Assembly: GCA_021776475.1 (NCBI GenBank)
Contig: JAJFFV010000005.1
Span: forward strand, 1,488,001-1,552,000
Length of the DNA stretch: 64,000 bases
Reading direction: 5' to 3'
Source: Parvularculaceae bacterium
GTDB taxonomy: Bacteria; Pseudomonadota; Alphaproteobacteria; Caulobacterales; Parvularculaceae
Shown in pieces: positions 53,056-63,053 of this stretch. Below the pieces are notes generated by a model. That model was not told the origin of the DNA. It ran no database searches and was given only the letters and a program-made list of their open reading frames with translations. The position numbers and the translations under genes were made by a program. Within the stretch, counting starts at the first letter, position 1. Each line of letters begins with the position of its first letter.

Positions 53056-56000
53056 ATGAAACTTTCAAAATCACTCGCAGCCGGCGCAGCCGCTTTCGCT
53101 CTCTCAATTGCATGGGGCGGCGCAGCGATGGCGCAATCGACGACCGGTTCAATCAGCGGCGTCGTAACAGATGAATCAGGTGCGGCGTTGCCGGGCACCA
53201 CCGTCACTATTATAGACACGCGGACAGGTGTGAGCCGGACAGCCATCACAAATGCGAATGGCCAGTTCTCGTCACGCAACCTGCCGGTGGGCGGACCCTA
53301 CACAATTACAGCCGGGCTTGAGGGCTTTCAGGGCGAGCGCCTTAACGGTGTTTCCTTGACCGTTGGTAGTACGACGAACCTTTCTTTCGATCTGGCGATT
53401 GCTGCGGCGAGTGAAGACGAGATTGTCATCACCGGCACCAGAAGCGTCATTGCTGATATTGCAACCGGTCCAGCCGCCGTCTTCGATTCAGCCCAAATTA
53501 CCGACCTGCCTTCAACCAACCGCGATATCAGGGACATCATCCGGGTTGATCCGCGCGTGTTCATCGATGATACCAATAACGGCGCGATCGAATGTGTCGG
53601 CACCAACAACCGGGTCAATTCACTAACCGTTGACGGTGTTGTTCAAAACGACAATTTCGGTCTCAATGCCAATGGCTTTCCGACCCAGCGCCTGCCATTC
53701 CCATTCGATATTGTTGAACAAATTTCCGTGGAACTGGCGCCGTTTGATGTTGAGTATGGCAATTTCTCCGGTTGTAACGTCAATATCGTTTCAAAATCAG
53801 GCGGCAACGAGTTCGCGGGCAAGTTCTTCGTCGATTACACAAGTGACAACTATCAGGGCGACAAAATTGAGGACACTCAGCTGAATATTGCGCCCTTCGA
53901 TGAATACCAGTTTGGTGGCGTTCTGACCGGGCCGCTGATCGAAGACAAATTGTTCTTCACACTGGCCTATGAGAAGTTTGAAGGTGAGGACACGAACAAT
54001 ATTGATCCTTCTGTCCTGACTGCCCCGTTCGTTGCCGAACTCAACCGCGCAATCCAGATTGCCAATGATGTATACGGCTTCGATGCAGGTAGCCTCCCAG
54101 GGGCTTCTTTCGCCGTCGAGGACGAGAAGTTTTTTGCCAAAGTCGATGCTTATCTCAACGACCAGAACCGGCTTGAGGTCCAGTATCAAAAAACCGAAGG
54201 CAACAATGTTATTCCGCAAAACACCGGCGGCAACGACATCGGTCTGACATCAAACTACTATAATCGTTCAGAGGAGCTAGAGGTCTATACAGCGCGCCTG
54301 TTCTCTGACTGGTCAGACAATTTCTCAACTGAAGCAAGGATTTCTTATCAGGAACGTATGACTGGCCAAGTGCCGATCGGTGACGGCGATTTTGCCCAGA
54401 TCACGATCGCATCAGCCAATGGCGGCGATATCACGCTCGGACCTGACGTCTTCCGGCATGCCAACCAACTTGAACAGAGCACGACCAATATCAAACTCAA
54501 AGGGGACTATGTCTGGAATGACCACGTGTTTACCGGTGGTTACGAGTATGACAAGCTTGATGTGTTCAATCTGTTCGTCGCCTTCTCGCAAGGTGATGCG
54601 TCCTACAACAGTCTCGATGACTTTGAGAACCAGATGCCGTCGTCATTGTTCTATGCGAACTATTTCACCAACAATGCCACTGATGGTGCTGCGACTTTCT
54701 CAAATTCTGTGCACGCACTTTATGCCCAAGATACCTACACAGGTATCCCGGACGTTACCCTGACAGGCGGGTTGCGGATTGATTTGTATTCGGCCGATGA
54801 TAAGCCGACCTTTAACCCGCGGGTCCAGCAACGTTACGGTTTCCGTAATGACGATAATCTGGATGGCAAGTCAGTTTATCAACCCCGTATCTCGTTTGAC
54901 TGGACGCCTAACGACCGAACCAACATTTTCGGCGGTGTCGGTATATTCTCTGGCGGGAACCCGTTCGTCTATATTTCCAACAACTATTCGAACACCGGTT
55001 TCCTTGGGAATTCGTTTATCGCCGACCCGTTGATCATCAACGGCTTTGACGGGTTCAATCTGCCACAGCAATCACTGGACGGTGTCACTGCGAGCGGCTC
55101 CGTTGGTGACGGTTTCGTCAACTTCCTCGATCCGGAATTTGATATTCCAACGGTGGAGCGCTGGGCGCTTGGCGCTAGCCACAATACCGACCTCTCGAAA
55201 TGGGGATTGGGCGATGACTGGTTGTTCGGGGCTGATATTCTTTATTCGAAGAATAAGGATTCCCTCAACTTCCCGGCGATAAACCTTCAGGTTGTCGGGA
55301 CGGCGCCAGATGGACGGCCGATTTTTGCCGCCCAGGATCTTCTTGATCCGGATTGTCCAGAGCAGATTTCTGCGACCGGGACGCTGTCGGGTAATTGTGA
55401 CAGTCGGCTTGGAGGGTCAGGCGACAGTGATTTCATCCTGACAAATTCGACCCGGCCTGATCCGGAATCCCTCTCCTTGTCCGCTTATGTGAAGAAGGAT
55501 TGGGAGTTTGAGAAACTCGATATCAATATGATACTCGGCTATGCCTACACCGATGCCGAAGACATCAATCCGCTGACGAGTTCCCGGGCGATTTCGAACT
55601 TTGAAAACTTCTCGGCCAGTGACTTTAACAACCCAGAAGCAGCAACCTCGAACGCTAATGTTGAGCAGCGCTACACGGCGCGGGTGACGTTTGACTGGGA
55701 ATGGAAACCAGAGTGGAATACGCGGTTCACTTTCTTCGGTCAGGCGAATGATGGCCGTCCGTTCAGCTACAACTTCGACACACCATTCGGTGATGGTAAC
55801 CCGCTTTCAGGCGGCAACCTGTTCGGTGACAGTGATGCCTCGGAAGATCGTGGACTGATCTACGTACCTACCGGTGCAAGCGATCCACTGATCAGCCCGC
55901 TCAGTAACGCGGCGGAACTCCAGGAATTTCTGGACTTCGTTCAAACATCAGGCCTCAGCGAATTTGCTGGCGGCATCGCACCGCGGAACGCCTTCAGGAG

Positions 56001-56298
56001 TGACTGGAACGGCAAAGTCGATCTGCGCATCCAGCAAAATATTCCGCTGCCGAAAAAGCTTGGCAACGACCGGTTGAAACTGATCGTCGATATCGACAAT
56101 CTCACCAACCTGTTGAACGATGAATGGGGCATTTATCGTGGCAACACGTTTGAGTTCAATGTGCCAATCGTTGATGCCGACATTGATTATGTCAACAACC
56201 AGTACATCATCAACCGCTTCAACACGCCGCGTGCACAATCGAGAAATATCGGTATCTCAACCTGGGAAATTCAGTTTGGTGCCCGCTACGAGTTCTAG
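53056..56298 (+). CDS. Oar-type TonB-dependent receptor
   Basis: A 1080-residue outer-membrane protein. The signal peptide (1-28) is followed by a carboxypeptidase-regulatory-like Ig domain (SISGVVTDESGAALPGTTVT, about 32-110), a plug domain (about 125-240, SIADIATGPAAVFDSAQI-like region and VDGVVQNDNFG), and a long beta barrel ending EIQFGARYEF with a terminal Phe. This matches the Oar family, which takes up or exports large substrates or supports adhesion. No TonB/ExbBD gene is near. GGGGACAG precedes ATG 53056. A strong terminator follows. Confidence 0.9.
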   Translation: MKLSKSLAAGAAAFALSIAWGGAAMAQSTTGSISGVVTDESGAALPGTTVTIIDTRTGVSRTAITNANGQFSSRNLPVGGPYTITAGLEGFQGERLNGVSLTVGSTTNLSFDLAIAAASEDEIVITGTRSVIADIATGPAAVFDSAQITDLPSTNRDIRDIIRVDPRVFIDDTNNGAIECVGTNNRVNSLTVDGVVQNDNFGLNANGFPTQRLPFPFDIVEQISVELAPFDVEYGNFSGCNVNIVSKSGGNEFAGKFFVDYTSDNYQGDKIEDTQLNIAPFDEYQFGGVLTGPLIEDKLFFTLAYEKFEGEDTNNIDPSVLTAPFVAELNRAIQIANDVYGFDAGSLPGASFAVEDEKFFAKVDAYLNDQNRLEVQYQKTEGNNVIPQNTGGNDIGLTSNYYNRSEELEVYTARLFSDWSDNFSTEARISYQERMTGQVPIGDGDFAQITIASANGGDITLGPDVFRHANQLEQSTTNIKLKGDYVWNDHVFTGGYEYDKLDVFNLFVAFSQGDASYNSLDDFENQMPSSLFYANYFTNNATDGAATFSNSVHALYAQDTYTGIPDVTLTGGLRIDLYSADDKPTFNPRVQQRYGFRNDDNLDGKSVYQPRISFDWTPNDRTNIFGGVGIFSGGNPFVYISNNYSNTGFLGNSFIADPLIINGFDGFNLPQQSLDGVTASGSVGDGFVNFLDPEFDIPTVERWALGASHNTDLSKWGLGDDWLFGADILYSKNKDSLNFPAINLQVVGTAPDGRPIFAAQDLLDPDCPEQISATGTLSGNCDSRLGGSGDSDFILTNSTRPDPESLSLSAYVKKDWEFEKLDINMILGYAYTDAEDINPLTSSRAISNFENFSASDFNNPEAATSNANVEQRYTARVTFDWEWKPEWNTRFTFFGQANDGRPFSYNFDTPFGDGNPLSGGNLFGDSDASEDRGLIYVPTGASDPLISPLSNAAELQEFLDFVQTSGLSEFAGGIAPRNAFRSDWNGKVDLRIQQNIPLPKKLGNDRLKLIVDIDNLTNLLNDEWGIYRGNTFEFNVPIVDADIDYVNNQYIINRFNTPRAQSRNIGISTWEIQFGARYEF

Positions 56299-56317
56299 GC
56301 TTGCTGAACGAATGCTT

Positions 56318-56348
56318 AAGGGCGGTCTTCGGGCCGCCCTTTTTTTTG
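56318..56348 (+). terminator. Intrinsic terminator of the Oar-type receptor gene
   Basis: AAGGGCGGTC and GGCCGCCCTT pair (one G-T) around a TTCG loop, followed by at least seven T residues. The UUCG tetraloop and T run make it a strong terminator, 20 bases after the stop. Confidence 0.93.
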
Positions 56349-56415
56349 CTCAATTTGGCCAAATTGTTGTACTAGTCTTGCCGATGAGGCCGGGGACCGA
56401 CAAAGGGCAGAGGTC

Positions 56416-57345
56416 ATGAAAGGCAAATGGGTATTCCACAAGCGGGTCGCACCGTGGTGGCGAGTTTGGGTGTTACTCGGACTTGTTGGTGCCGCTGGCT
56501 ATCTGGTTTCGACCACCGGGGCAGGCGCACAAGACAACAGTTTTTCTGAGACCAGCAGTCTACCAGATATCGACCCCTTCACCGCGCTTCTGACGCGCCG
56601 CGGGCCGAGCGCTGTGCGGCTCTCGAGCCGGGCCCCGCAGCTTTATCGGACCACACAAGGCGAGCGCAGTTTCACCTTTCAGGTGAACGGCCAGAACGGT
56701 CTCATCCGTTTTCACTGCGCTCCCGACGACAGCACGCTTGAATGTGACCTACTTGACGGGCTGCCTTTTGAGGAAATTCATCTGTTACAGGCAACGCGCA
56801 GCCCGCGCGGTGATGTCATTTATAAAGATCAAGACGGACATGCCGTTCTTCGGGTCACAGCCACAGGCGGTGCCACGCTGTATGGGTCCGAGCACATGGT
56901 GACGGCCGCACAAGCCTCAGCGTTTCTTGATCCCGTTGCCGGGGGCAAGGCGGTGCTGCCGGTTGTCGGACAAGCAGATATGCTGATGCCGCAAGTCATT
57001 ACCGATGAAATGGTGCGCGAGCGGATGCGGCGGGCGTCCGAGTTAATGGCAATCCGGCACGCGCTGCTGCTGACATTTATGTCCTCGACCCCAATTGACG
57101 ACGATCGGACAGTTCTTGCCGACACCATCCTGACCACTGCCAAGGCGATTGATATGGTCGCCGGCGACGAGCTTGGCGCCCGCGTAATCGGCGAAAGGCT
57201 GCAAACAGTCGCGATCGAACCAGGGCCTGACGCGGGGCTTGACTTCAATGATTCCGTCTTGACGATTACCTACAACCGCTCCCAAGGTATCCTCGGGCGG
57301 CCGTCTTCGGTCACAATCTCACGATTTCTTGAGGGTGTCCTGTAA
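56416..57345 (+). CDS. Exported or membrane-anchored protein of unknown function
   Basis: A 309-residue protein with a basic start and one hydrophobic segment (residues 17-38, WVLLGLVGAAGYLVSTTGAG), so it is exported or anchored. The mature part has mixed alpha/beta character with two Cys (FHCAPDDSTLECD). No family is recognised. The C-terminus holds TYNRSQGILGRPSSVTISRF. It follows the receptor terminator and is read as its own unit. Confidence 0.55.
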   Translation: MKGKWVFHKRVAPWWRVWVLLGLVGAAGYLVSTTGAGAQDNSFSETSSLPDIDPFTALLTRRGPSAVRLSSRAPQLYRTTQGERSFTFQVNGQNGLIRFHCAPDDSTLECDLLDGLPFEEIHLLQATRSPRGDVIYKDQDGHAVLRVTATGGATLYGSEHMVTAAQASAFLDPVAGGKAVLPVVGQADMLMPQVITDEMVRERMRRASELMAIRHALLLTFMSSTPIDDDRTVLADTILTTAKAIDMVAGDELGARVIGERLQTVAIEPGPDAGLDFNDSVLTITYNRSQGILGRPSSVTISRFLEGVL

Positions 57346-57442
57346 CTTTCTGGTGACAATTTGTCGCGAAGTTGCCGCAAACGGGTCTCCAGCGTGCCCT
57401 ATTCATTTAATATTTAGGCCGTTGGAGATAACCTAAACGACG

Positions 57443-57895
57443 ATGAAGAGGCGTATGTTCACACTACCTGCCATGTTTGCCGGCGTATTCCTGGTCGCTT
57501 CCGGGCCAGCGCCGGCTATCGCCGTCCTGGCCGATGACCGGCCGCTGTCCGAACAGCGGGTGCGTCAGGCAGAAGAGCGGCAATTGCAGCAGGAAGTCGC
57601 CTTTACCTCAAACCAGTGCGGTACTGCCATCAGAGCCAGCATCAACTGGGGGGCGTCCTCCAGCTGGCCGAACGCTGGCAAGGGGATCGCCAAGGCCTGT
57701 GACGGGGCGCTCAGCGCCGTTGAAGCAATTTGCCGCTCGGGTGATGCCAATAAGGTGAAATCGAAGATCAGATCTTTCCAGTGTTCCGGTAACGGCTCCG
57801 GGCCGTCCTTGTCCGGCTCCACTCTTCGCTACGGCGCTCGTCCTGGGTCAAACGGTTTCAGCCAAACCAGAAGCTATCTCGAGCGCGCGCTTTAA
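57443..57895 (+). CDS. Small secreted four-Cys protein of unknown function
   Basis: A 150-residue protein with a signal peptide (about 1-28, ending APAIAV) and a mature part with four Cys (NQCGTA, KACDG, AICRSG, FQCSGN), enough for two disulfides. A charged helix (RQAEERQLQQEV) comes first. No family is recognised. It is 97 bases after the 56416 gene and may be a second member of that transcript. Confidence 0.5.
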   Translation: MKRRMFTLPAMFAGVFLVASGPAPAIAVLADDRPLSEQRVRQAEERQLQQEVAFTSNQCGTAIRASINWGASSSWPNAGKGIAKACDGALSAVEAICRSGDANKVKSKIRSFQCSGNGSGPSLSGSTLRYGARPGSNGFSQTRSYLERAL

Positions 57896-57937
57896 GGCAC
57901 CCCACTGACAGTCCTTATACAACAGTGTTGCTCTTGA

Positions 57938-58726
57938 TCAAAAGCGATCCTTGCGCTGACGGATTTCTGCAAAAATAGCCACTGGATCTGCGCTGCTCAT
58001 ATTAAGTGCCGCCGCCACCGTCGCTTGATCTGCGCGCAGGAATGGATTGCTCGCCTTTTCCTTTGAGATTGTGGTCGGTACCGTCGGCACTCCGTCGCGG
58101 CGCAGGGCGTTGATTTGCGCACTATGCAGTTCAAGCTGTGCGTTGGCCGGTTCGATCGTAACGGCAAACCGGGCATTGGCCTGCGTATATTCGTGGGCGC
58201 AGAAGATCTGCGTCTCGTCTGGCAAGGCGCGGAGTTTTTTTAAGGATGCCCACATCTGCGCTGGCGTTCCCTCAAACAGGCGACCGCAACCAAGCGCAAA
58301 CAATGTATCACCGACAAAGGCAACCCGCTTGTCCGCCAAATAATACACAATATGCCCTGATGTATGACCGGGTGTTTCAATCACCCTTGCGTCAGTTTTG
58401 CCCAAGCGCACATTGTCGTTTTCGCTGACAAATCGGTCGGCGCCGGGAATTTTGCCTTTTTCAGCAGCAGGGCCAATGATTTCGCAATCCCATAGTTTTT
58501 TCAGCGCAAGATTGCCGCCGGTATGGTCGGGGTGCCAGTGGGTATTCCAGATCTGGGTCAAGCGCCATTTGCGGGCCTCAAGAACCTCGGAAATGGCGCG
58601 TGCATCAGGCGTGTCAATGGCGGCGCATTGCCCGGTCTGCGTGTCCCTCACAAGGAAACCGTAATTATCGGCAAGGCAGGGAAACTGACAGATTTCCATC
58701 CCGAAGAAGTCAAACAGTTTGCTCAT
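57938..58726 (-). CDS. gloB: Hydroxyacylglutathione hydrolase (glyoxalase II)
   Basis: Glyoxalase II hydrolyses S-lactoylglutathione. The 262-residue MBL-fold protein has the metal motif THWHPDHTGGN (H63, H65, D67, H68), then ETPGHTSGHIVY and FVGDTLFALGCGRLFEG with later metal ligands, and the C-terminal FCAHEYTQANARFA and NPFLRAD marks of GloB. The neighbouring divergent methyltransferase is the usual partner in alphaproteobacteria. Confidence 0.94.
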   Translation of the reverse strand: MSKLFDFFGMEICQFPCLADNYGFLVRDTQTGQCAAIDTPDARAISEVLEARKWRLTQIWNTHWHPDHTGGNLALKKLWDCEIIGPAAEKGKIPGADRFVSENDNVRLGKTDARVIETPGHTSGHIVYYLADKRVAFVGDTLFALGCGRLFEGTPAQMWASLKKLRALPDETQIFCAHEYTQANARFAVTIEPANAQLELHSAQINALRRDGVPTVPTTISKEKASNPFLRADQATVAAALNMSSADPVAIFAEIRQRKDRF

Positions 58727-58797
58727 CGCGTATCCTTTACGAACGCTTATAGGGTAGGGAATAAACTGTTTGAAGAAAAGAAACCTGGGAGCCGCCG

Positions 58798-59541
58798 ATG
58801 CGCACGGATGTGCTTGAGATTGACGCTTTTTATGATTCTGCGCTGGGGCTGGCAGCGGCGGGCTTCATCTGCGCCCGCCTTGAGGAGGCTTGGGGTCCAG
58901 CGACAGGCTTGCGTGTTGCCGGATTTGGCTATGCGCTGCCATATTTCCCGGTTTTTGCACAGGCCGAGCGTTGTCTGTCGCTGATGCCTGAAGGGATGGG
59001 GATCGTCTCCAATGCCAGCGACAATTCAGCCTGCCTGACCAGTGACACATATTGGCCGCTGCCGGATGCCGCGCTCGACCGGATTTTGATCATTCATGGT
59101 CTTGAGGAAGCAGCAGCGCCGCGCCGTTTGTTGCGCGAAGCCTGGCGCGTACTGGCCGATGATGGCCGGATGATCATTGTTGTGCCGAACCGGCGCGGCC
59201 CGTGGGCGATGATAGAGACGACGCCGTTCTCGGCCGGTCGGCCCTACCTGCGCGGGCAGCTCGACCGGCTCTTGAAATCGGCAATGTTTACACCGGCAGC
59301 CTGGAGTTCGGCGCTGTACTTCCCGCCCGCAGGGATGGGTTTTTTGTTACGCGCCTCGCGCGCCTGGGAGCGTGCGGGTGAATATCTGTGGTCTGCCTTC
59401 GCCGGGGTCACGCTGGTTGAAGTGCACAAAGAAATTGCCATCCCGGCAGGCGGTAGCAAGCTGGAAGTGCTGCAGCCACGGGTGTTGCGACCAGCAGTAA
59501 CACGGCGCAGTGCTGACAGCTTGCATCAGCCGCACAGTTAA
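58798..59541 (+). CDS. Class I SAM-dependent methyltransferase
   Basis: A 247-residue cytoplasmic protein. The SAM strand reads RVAGFGYALPYFPVF, a variant of the usual GxGxG that this alphaproteobacterial family shares. YWPLPDAALDRILIIHGLEE and LREAWRVLADDGRMIIVVPN are methyltransferase motifs 4 and post-motif. The substrate is unknown. It is divergent from gloB with 71 bases between. Confidence 0.78.
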   Translation: MRTDVLEIDAFYDSALGLAAAGFICARLEEAWGPATGLRVAGFGYALPYFPVFAQAERCLSLMPEGMGIVSNASDNSACLTSDTYWPLPDAALDRILIIHGLEEAAAPRRLLREAWRVLADDGRMIIVVPNRRGPWAMIETTPFSAGRPYLRGQLDRLLKSAMFTPAAWSSALYFPPAGMGFLLRASRAWERAGEYLWSAFAGVTLVEVHKEIAIPAGGSKLEVLQPRVLRPAVTRRSADSLHQPHS

Positions 59542-59599
59542 GCGAAAAAGCAAGATTGACCTTCCCTTTCTACCAGGCCCAAAATTGGATTGTAAGTAA

Positions 59600-60541
59600 A
59601 TGACGTCCACTGATCATACCAAACTTAAATTTGATCAGGTTTGCATCATCGGCATTGGCCTGATCGGCTCTTCGCTCGCACGTGCGGTGCGAGAGAACGG
59701 TCTTGCCGACAGGCTGGTTGGTTGTGACCAGTCCCGAAGCGTTTGTGACGAGGCAATCAAGCTTGCTGTGGTCGATCAAGCAACACCAGAGCTTGCCGAA
59801 GCAGCTGCCGGCAGCGATCTGATCATCGTATCGACACCCGTGGGTGCAATTGCTGAAGTATTGAAAACACTCGCCGATGCCGCACCCGCTGGCGCCGTCA
59901 TAATGGATGTCGGCTCGGTGAAGGGCTCGGTGACGGCGGCGGCTGCGATTTTGCCCGTGAGCCTTCATTTTGTACCTGCGCACCCGGTCGCCGGGACGGA
60001 AAAATCAGGACCGGCGGCAGGGTTCGCCGGCTTGTTTCAAAATCGCTGGTGCATTCTGACACCGCTCGAGCGGCAAGATGAAGCCTATCAGGTGGCTGTC
60101 GACAAAATCGATGCCCTATGGCACGCGATTGGCTCAGATGTGGTGCGAATGGACGCTGCGCATCACGACCTGGCACTTGCTGTTACGTCACATCTGCCAC
60201 ATCTGATCGCTTACACGCTGGTTGGGGCAGCCGATGACCTGGAAAGCGTCAATGAAGCGGAAGTTGTTAAATACTCCGCAGGCGGATTTCGGGACTTTAC
60301 GCGGATTGCCGCCTCTAACCCGGTTATGTGGCGCGATGTGTTCTTGCACAACAAAGACGCCGTGCTCGAAGTGCTGGGCCGGTTTTCCGAAGAGTTGGCC
60401 GTCATGCAGCGCGCCATCCGCTGGGGTGATGCCGATACGTTGGAGAAAGCCTTTACGCGGTCACGCAGTCTGCGCCAGGCAATTATCGAAGCAGGGCAGG
60501 ATTCAGCCGAGCCAAATTTTGGTCGTGACACCAAGAAATAG
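59600..60541 (+). CDS. tyrA: Prephenate/arogenate dehydrogenase
   Basis: A 313-residue NAD(P)-dependent dehydrogenase of tyrosine synthesis. VCIIGIGLIGSSLARAVREN is the Rossmann loop; VGSVKGSVTAA, VPAHPVAGTEKSGP and the HHDLALAVTSHLPHLIAYTL helix follow the TyrA family. It lacks chorismate mutase or ACT domains. It could act on prephenate or arogenate (cyclohexadienyl dehydrogenase). It is convergent with DUF2125, three bases apart. Confidence 0.93.
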   Translation: MTSTDHTKLKFDQVCIIGIGLIGSSLARAVRENGLADRLVGCDQSRSVCDEAIKLAVVDQATPELAEAAAGSDLIIVSTPVGAIAEVLKTLADAAPAGAVIMDVGSVKGSVTAAAAILPVSLHFVPAHPVAGTEKSGPAAGFAGLFQNRWCILTPLERQDEAYQVAVDKIDALWHAIGSDVVRMDAAHHDLALAVTSHLPHLIAYTLVGAADDLESVNEAEVVKYSAGGFRDFTRIAASNPVMWRDVFLHNKDAVLEVLGRFSEELAVMQRAIRWGDADTLEKAFTRSRSLRQAIIEAGQDSAEPNFGRDTKK

Positions 60542-60543
60542 TT

Positions 60544-61635
60544 TTAGTTCAGTTGTTCTAGCCGCGCGATGGTGGCGCCCCCGAAAGGCGTTTTGACCTG
60601 TACTTCACCATCCTTGAGCAGCAAAGGCAGTTTCATCTCATTCCCCATCATGGCAGCGAGTGTCTTTAAGACATCGTCGGCTGTCTTGGCCTCGTCTGCT
60701 GAAAGCACGCCATGACGTGTCAGGATTGACAAAATTGCCTGATGGTTGGTGAGGCTTGTGTCGATCTGGCCGGCGGGATAGTTCTGTCCATCCACATAGA
60801 GGTTACCAGTTATAAAAACCTTCGATGGCGGTGTATCATCACTGTCGGTAATGCTCAGACGAAAACTGTCGATCAAAACCTGACCTTCTTGCTGCTTCCA
60901 GGCGCTAAATCCGACATTGTCCGATGCAGCCGCAAGAAAAGCCTGAAACGCGGTTGCCCGAACGCCCCCGTCAATGAAGTTGATGATAATGTCAGCATCT
61001 GCCGCGCCGCCGCTTAGGACAATTTTTTGCCCTTCCATCGCGAAGCTGCCGACGTCAGTTGACTCACCTGTTTGTTTGCCGCTCGAGATCTGTGTATTAG
61101 CACGCAAGCGACCGATCTGGAATTTCGTGAAACCAGAGGCGGAGCTGCCGCCTTCAGGAACCGCTTCAACATCATGCAGTTCAAACGCGGTGCTGGTTTG
61201 TGACAGGCTAGATCTGATAGACGATGATGTTATCTGCCAATATTCGGCCAACCCATTAGTCGTGACACGGATTTTCTGTTCACCGTTGGGGGTCAAAACG
61301 AGGCGGGTCGGATTATACGGGAGGGTGTCAACATAGAGGGTTTCCGCCTGCCACTGCCAGCCCTCCTGATTGTTGCCATAAACAGGCACTTCCAGTTTTG
61401 CCCGTAGCAAAAACGGGTACCCCTGAATGTCGATCGCCCCGTGCTCGACAGTCATGCCGCGACTGCGTTGATCATCTATCCAGGTCGATACTTCCTTGTC
61501 CATCATGCCCGCGCCGATGAACCAGACGATCGTGTAGGCAATGAAAACAAAAGCGCCAAGCGCCAGCGGCACGTACAACATCAAGCGATTGGCGCGCTTG
61601 CCATGGTCAGCGGTAGAATGGGACGTGGTGGTCAC
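60544..61635 (-). CDS. DUF2125 family protein
   Basis: A 363-residue protein with one N-terminal membrane helix (residues 18-42, LMLYVPLALGAFVFIAYTIV) and a large periplasmic domain. The DUF2125 marks are YPFLLRAKLEVPVYGNN and the GWQWQAETLYVDTLPYNPTR stretch. The function is unknown. Its ATG overlaps the plsC stop by four bases, so it is coupled to plsC. Confidence 0.85.
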   Translation of the reverse strand: MTTTSHSTADHGKRANRLMLYVPLALGAFVFIAYTIVWFIGAGMMDKEVSTWIDDQRSRGMTVEHGAIDIQGYPFLLRAKLEVPVYGNNQEGWQWQAETLYVDTLPYNPTRLVLTPNGEQKIRVTTNGLAEYWQITSSSIRSSLSQTSTAFELHDVEAVPEGGSSASGFTKFQIGRLRANTQISSGKQTGESTDVGSFAMEGQKIVLSGGAADADIIINFIDGGVRATAFQAFLAAASDNVGFSAWKQQEGQVLIDSFRLSITDSDDTPPSKVFITGNLYVDGQNYPAGQIDTSLTNHQAILSILTRHGVLSADEAKTADDVLKTLAAMMGNEMKLPLLLKDGEVQVKTPFGGATIARLEQLN

Positions 61636-62432
61636 GGTTGGTGGTCTCCTAAATGAGATGAATCATAGACCGCTTTTTCTTCTGGTTCAGATCTTGCGCC
61701 GGCTTGCTCGGCCGAAGGCACAGGCACCATCCCTGCCAGATGAAGTGACGTTGTTTCAATCGCGGTTTCAAGCTTTTCCATAAATGCTTTGCGTTTAAGG
61801 CCAGGCTCAATCGGCTCCTCAAAGCTCATTGTAATTCGGCCAGCTTTCTTAACAACGCTCGGATATTGCCAGAACAGGCCAGCATTATGCGCAACCGGAA
61901 TGCAGGGAATTTTGAGCGCACTATAAAGGCCCGCGACGCCCGGATGATAGCGGCTGCTCGTGCCGGGCTTTTGCCGCGTGCCTTCAGGGAAAATTACGAT
62001 CTGAAAACCTTCAGCGGCTCTGGCTTTGGCTTGTGTCAGCATTTCGCGCATGGCAGCTGAACCAGCTTCACGGTCGATACCGATGAACCCGCAGGACCGA
62101 CAGAACCACCCGAATACTGGAATGTTGAAGAGCTCTTTTTTGAGAATGATACACGGCTTTGGTAGAATGATCGCCAGCGCCATCGTTTCCCACATGGACT
62201 GGTGCTTCGCAGCGATCAGAACGGCCTGGTCTGGAATCCGCTCTGGATGCAAAATCTGGTGATCGAGCCCACAGATCAGTTTCAAACTGCCGAGCATGGC
62301 GCGGTTCCAGGCGCGCCCGACAATGAGCGCCCATTCTCTATTGAACAGGCTGAACCAGAACACCATCACTGTCAGGATCGCGCTCATGGGCATGACCAGA
62401 TTGAAAACAGTAGATCTGATTAGGGTCAGCAT
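61632..62432 (-). CDS. plsC: 1-acyl-sn-glycerol-3-phosphate acyltransferase
   Basis: PlsC acylates lysophosphatidic acid to phosphatidic acid. The 266-residue protein has the N-terminal membrane helix, the motif HQSMWE (H77-x4-E82; most homologues have Asp, and this HQSxWET form is common in alphaproteobacteria), FPEGTRQKPG for phosphate binding, and IPCIPVAHNAG. It lies between the YdcF and DUF2125 genes in an operon-like run. Confidence 0.92.
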   Translation of the reverse strand: MLTLIRSTVFNLVMPMSAILTVMVFWFSLFNREWALIVGRAWNRAMLGSLKLICGLDHQILHPERIPDQAVLIAAKHQSMWETMALAIILPKPCIILKKELFNIPVFGWFCRSCGFIGIDREAGSAAMREMLTQAKARAAEGFQIVIFPEGTRQKPGTSSRYHPGVAGLYSALKIPCIPVAHNAGLFWQYPSVVKKAGRITMSFEEPIEPGLKRKAFMEKLETAIETTSLHLAGMVPVPSAEQAGARSEPEEKAVYDSSHLGDHQP

Positions 62433-62450
62433 GGGGAAGCAAATAGCCTG

Positions 62451-63053
62451 TCAGTTCACTGGCAGCAACTGTCCAGCTTTGACGGCGATGAATTTCATAT
62501 ATTCCGTGATCAGGATGCGCCAGGCGTGGATTTGCGTAAACCAGCCGCTTTCCGGCGCGGTTTTGGAGGCAACCGGATAAGCGATAATTTCGACCTCCGG
62601 CAGGAGCGCCCTAATCTCTAACACCGCGCGCGGCACATGGTAGTCCGTTGTCACCAGGATAATATGCCCATAATCATGCCCTTGGACCCAGTCGCGTGCT
62701 TCAACAGCATTGCCTTTGGTGGTCTGTGCCCGCTGACCAAGATCAACGCAGCACTCGAATAGGTCCGTGGCGCCGTCGATGCGGGCCGCCAGCTCCTGCT
62801 TTTTGGTTTCCGGATGGACACCCGAAATCAGGATCTTGGCACCGGCTTGGGTATCGAGCAGCATGATCGCCGCCTTGATTCGTGATCCGCCGCCGCCTGT
62901 AAGGGCAACAATGCCGGTGTCCTCCCGGCTTAAATTGCCGATCTCACTGGCAATACCGAGGTCGCCCTGACGCGGCAGGCTGGTCACGAACCAGATAAAA
63001 CCACCGAACCACAAGATCACGCCGAAAATACATATTCGCAGCACTGTCTGCAT
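62451..63053 (-). CDS. YdcF/DUF218 family membrane protein
   Basis: A 200-residue protein with an N-terminal membrane helix (residues 4-24) and a DUF218 domain: IVALTGGGGSRIKAAIML, then GAKILISGVHPETKKQE and TTKGNAVEARDWVQ, ending ILVTTDYHVPRAVLE. The family includes ElyC/SanA, envelope proteins of uncertain chemistry. ATG 63053 (MQTVLRICIF) is preferred to an earlier TTG at 63113. In relatives ftsX/ftsE lies upstream; here a PKHD hydroxylase gene does. Confidence 0.85.
   Translation of the reverse strand: MQTVLRICIFGVILWFGGFIWFVTSLPRQGDLGIASEIGNLSREDTGIVALTGGGGSRIKAAIMLLDTQAGAKILISGVHPETKKQELAARIDGATDLFECCVDLGQRAQTTKGNAVEARDWVQGHDYGHIILVTTDYHVPRAVLEIRALLPEVEIIAYPVASKTAPESGWFTQIHAWRILITEYMKFIAVKAGQLLPVN

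Noticed and set aside
53797-54219. Minus-strand frame inside the Oar-type receptor gene
   Set aside because: No recognisable domain, and fully covered by the plus-strand barrel.
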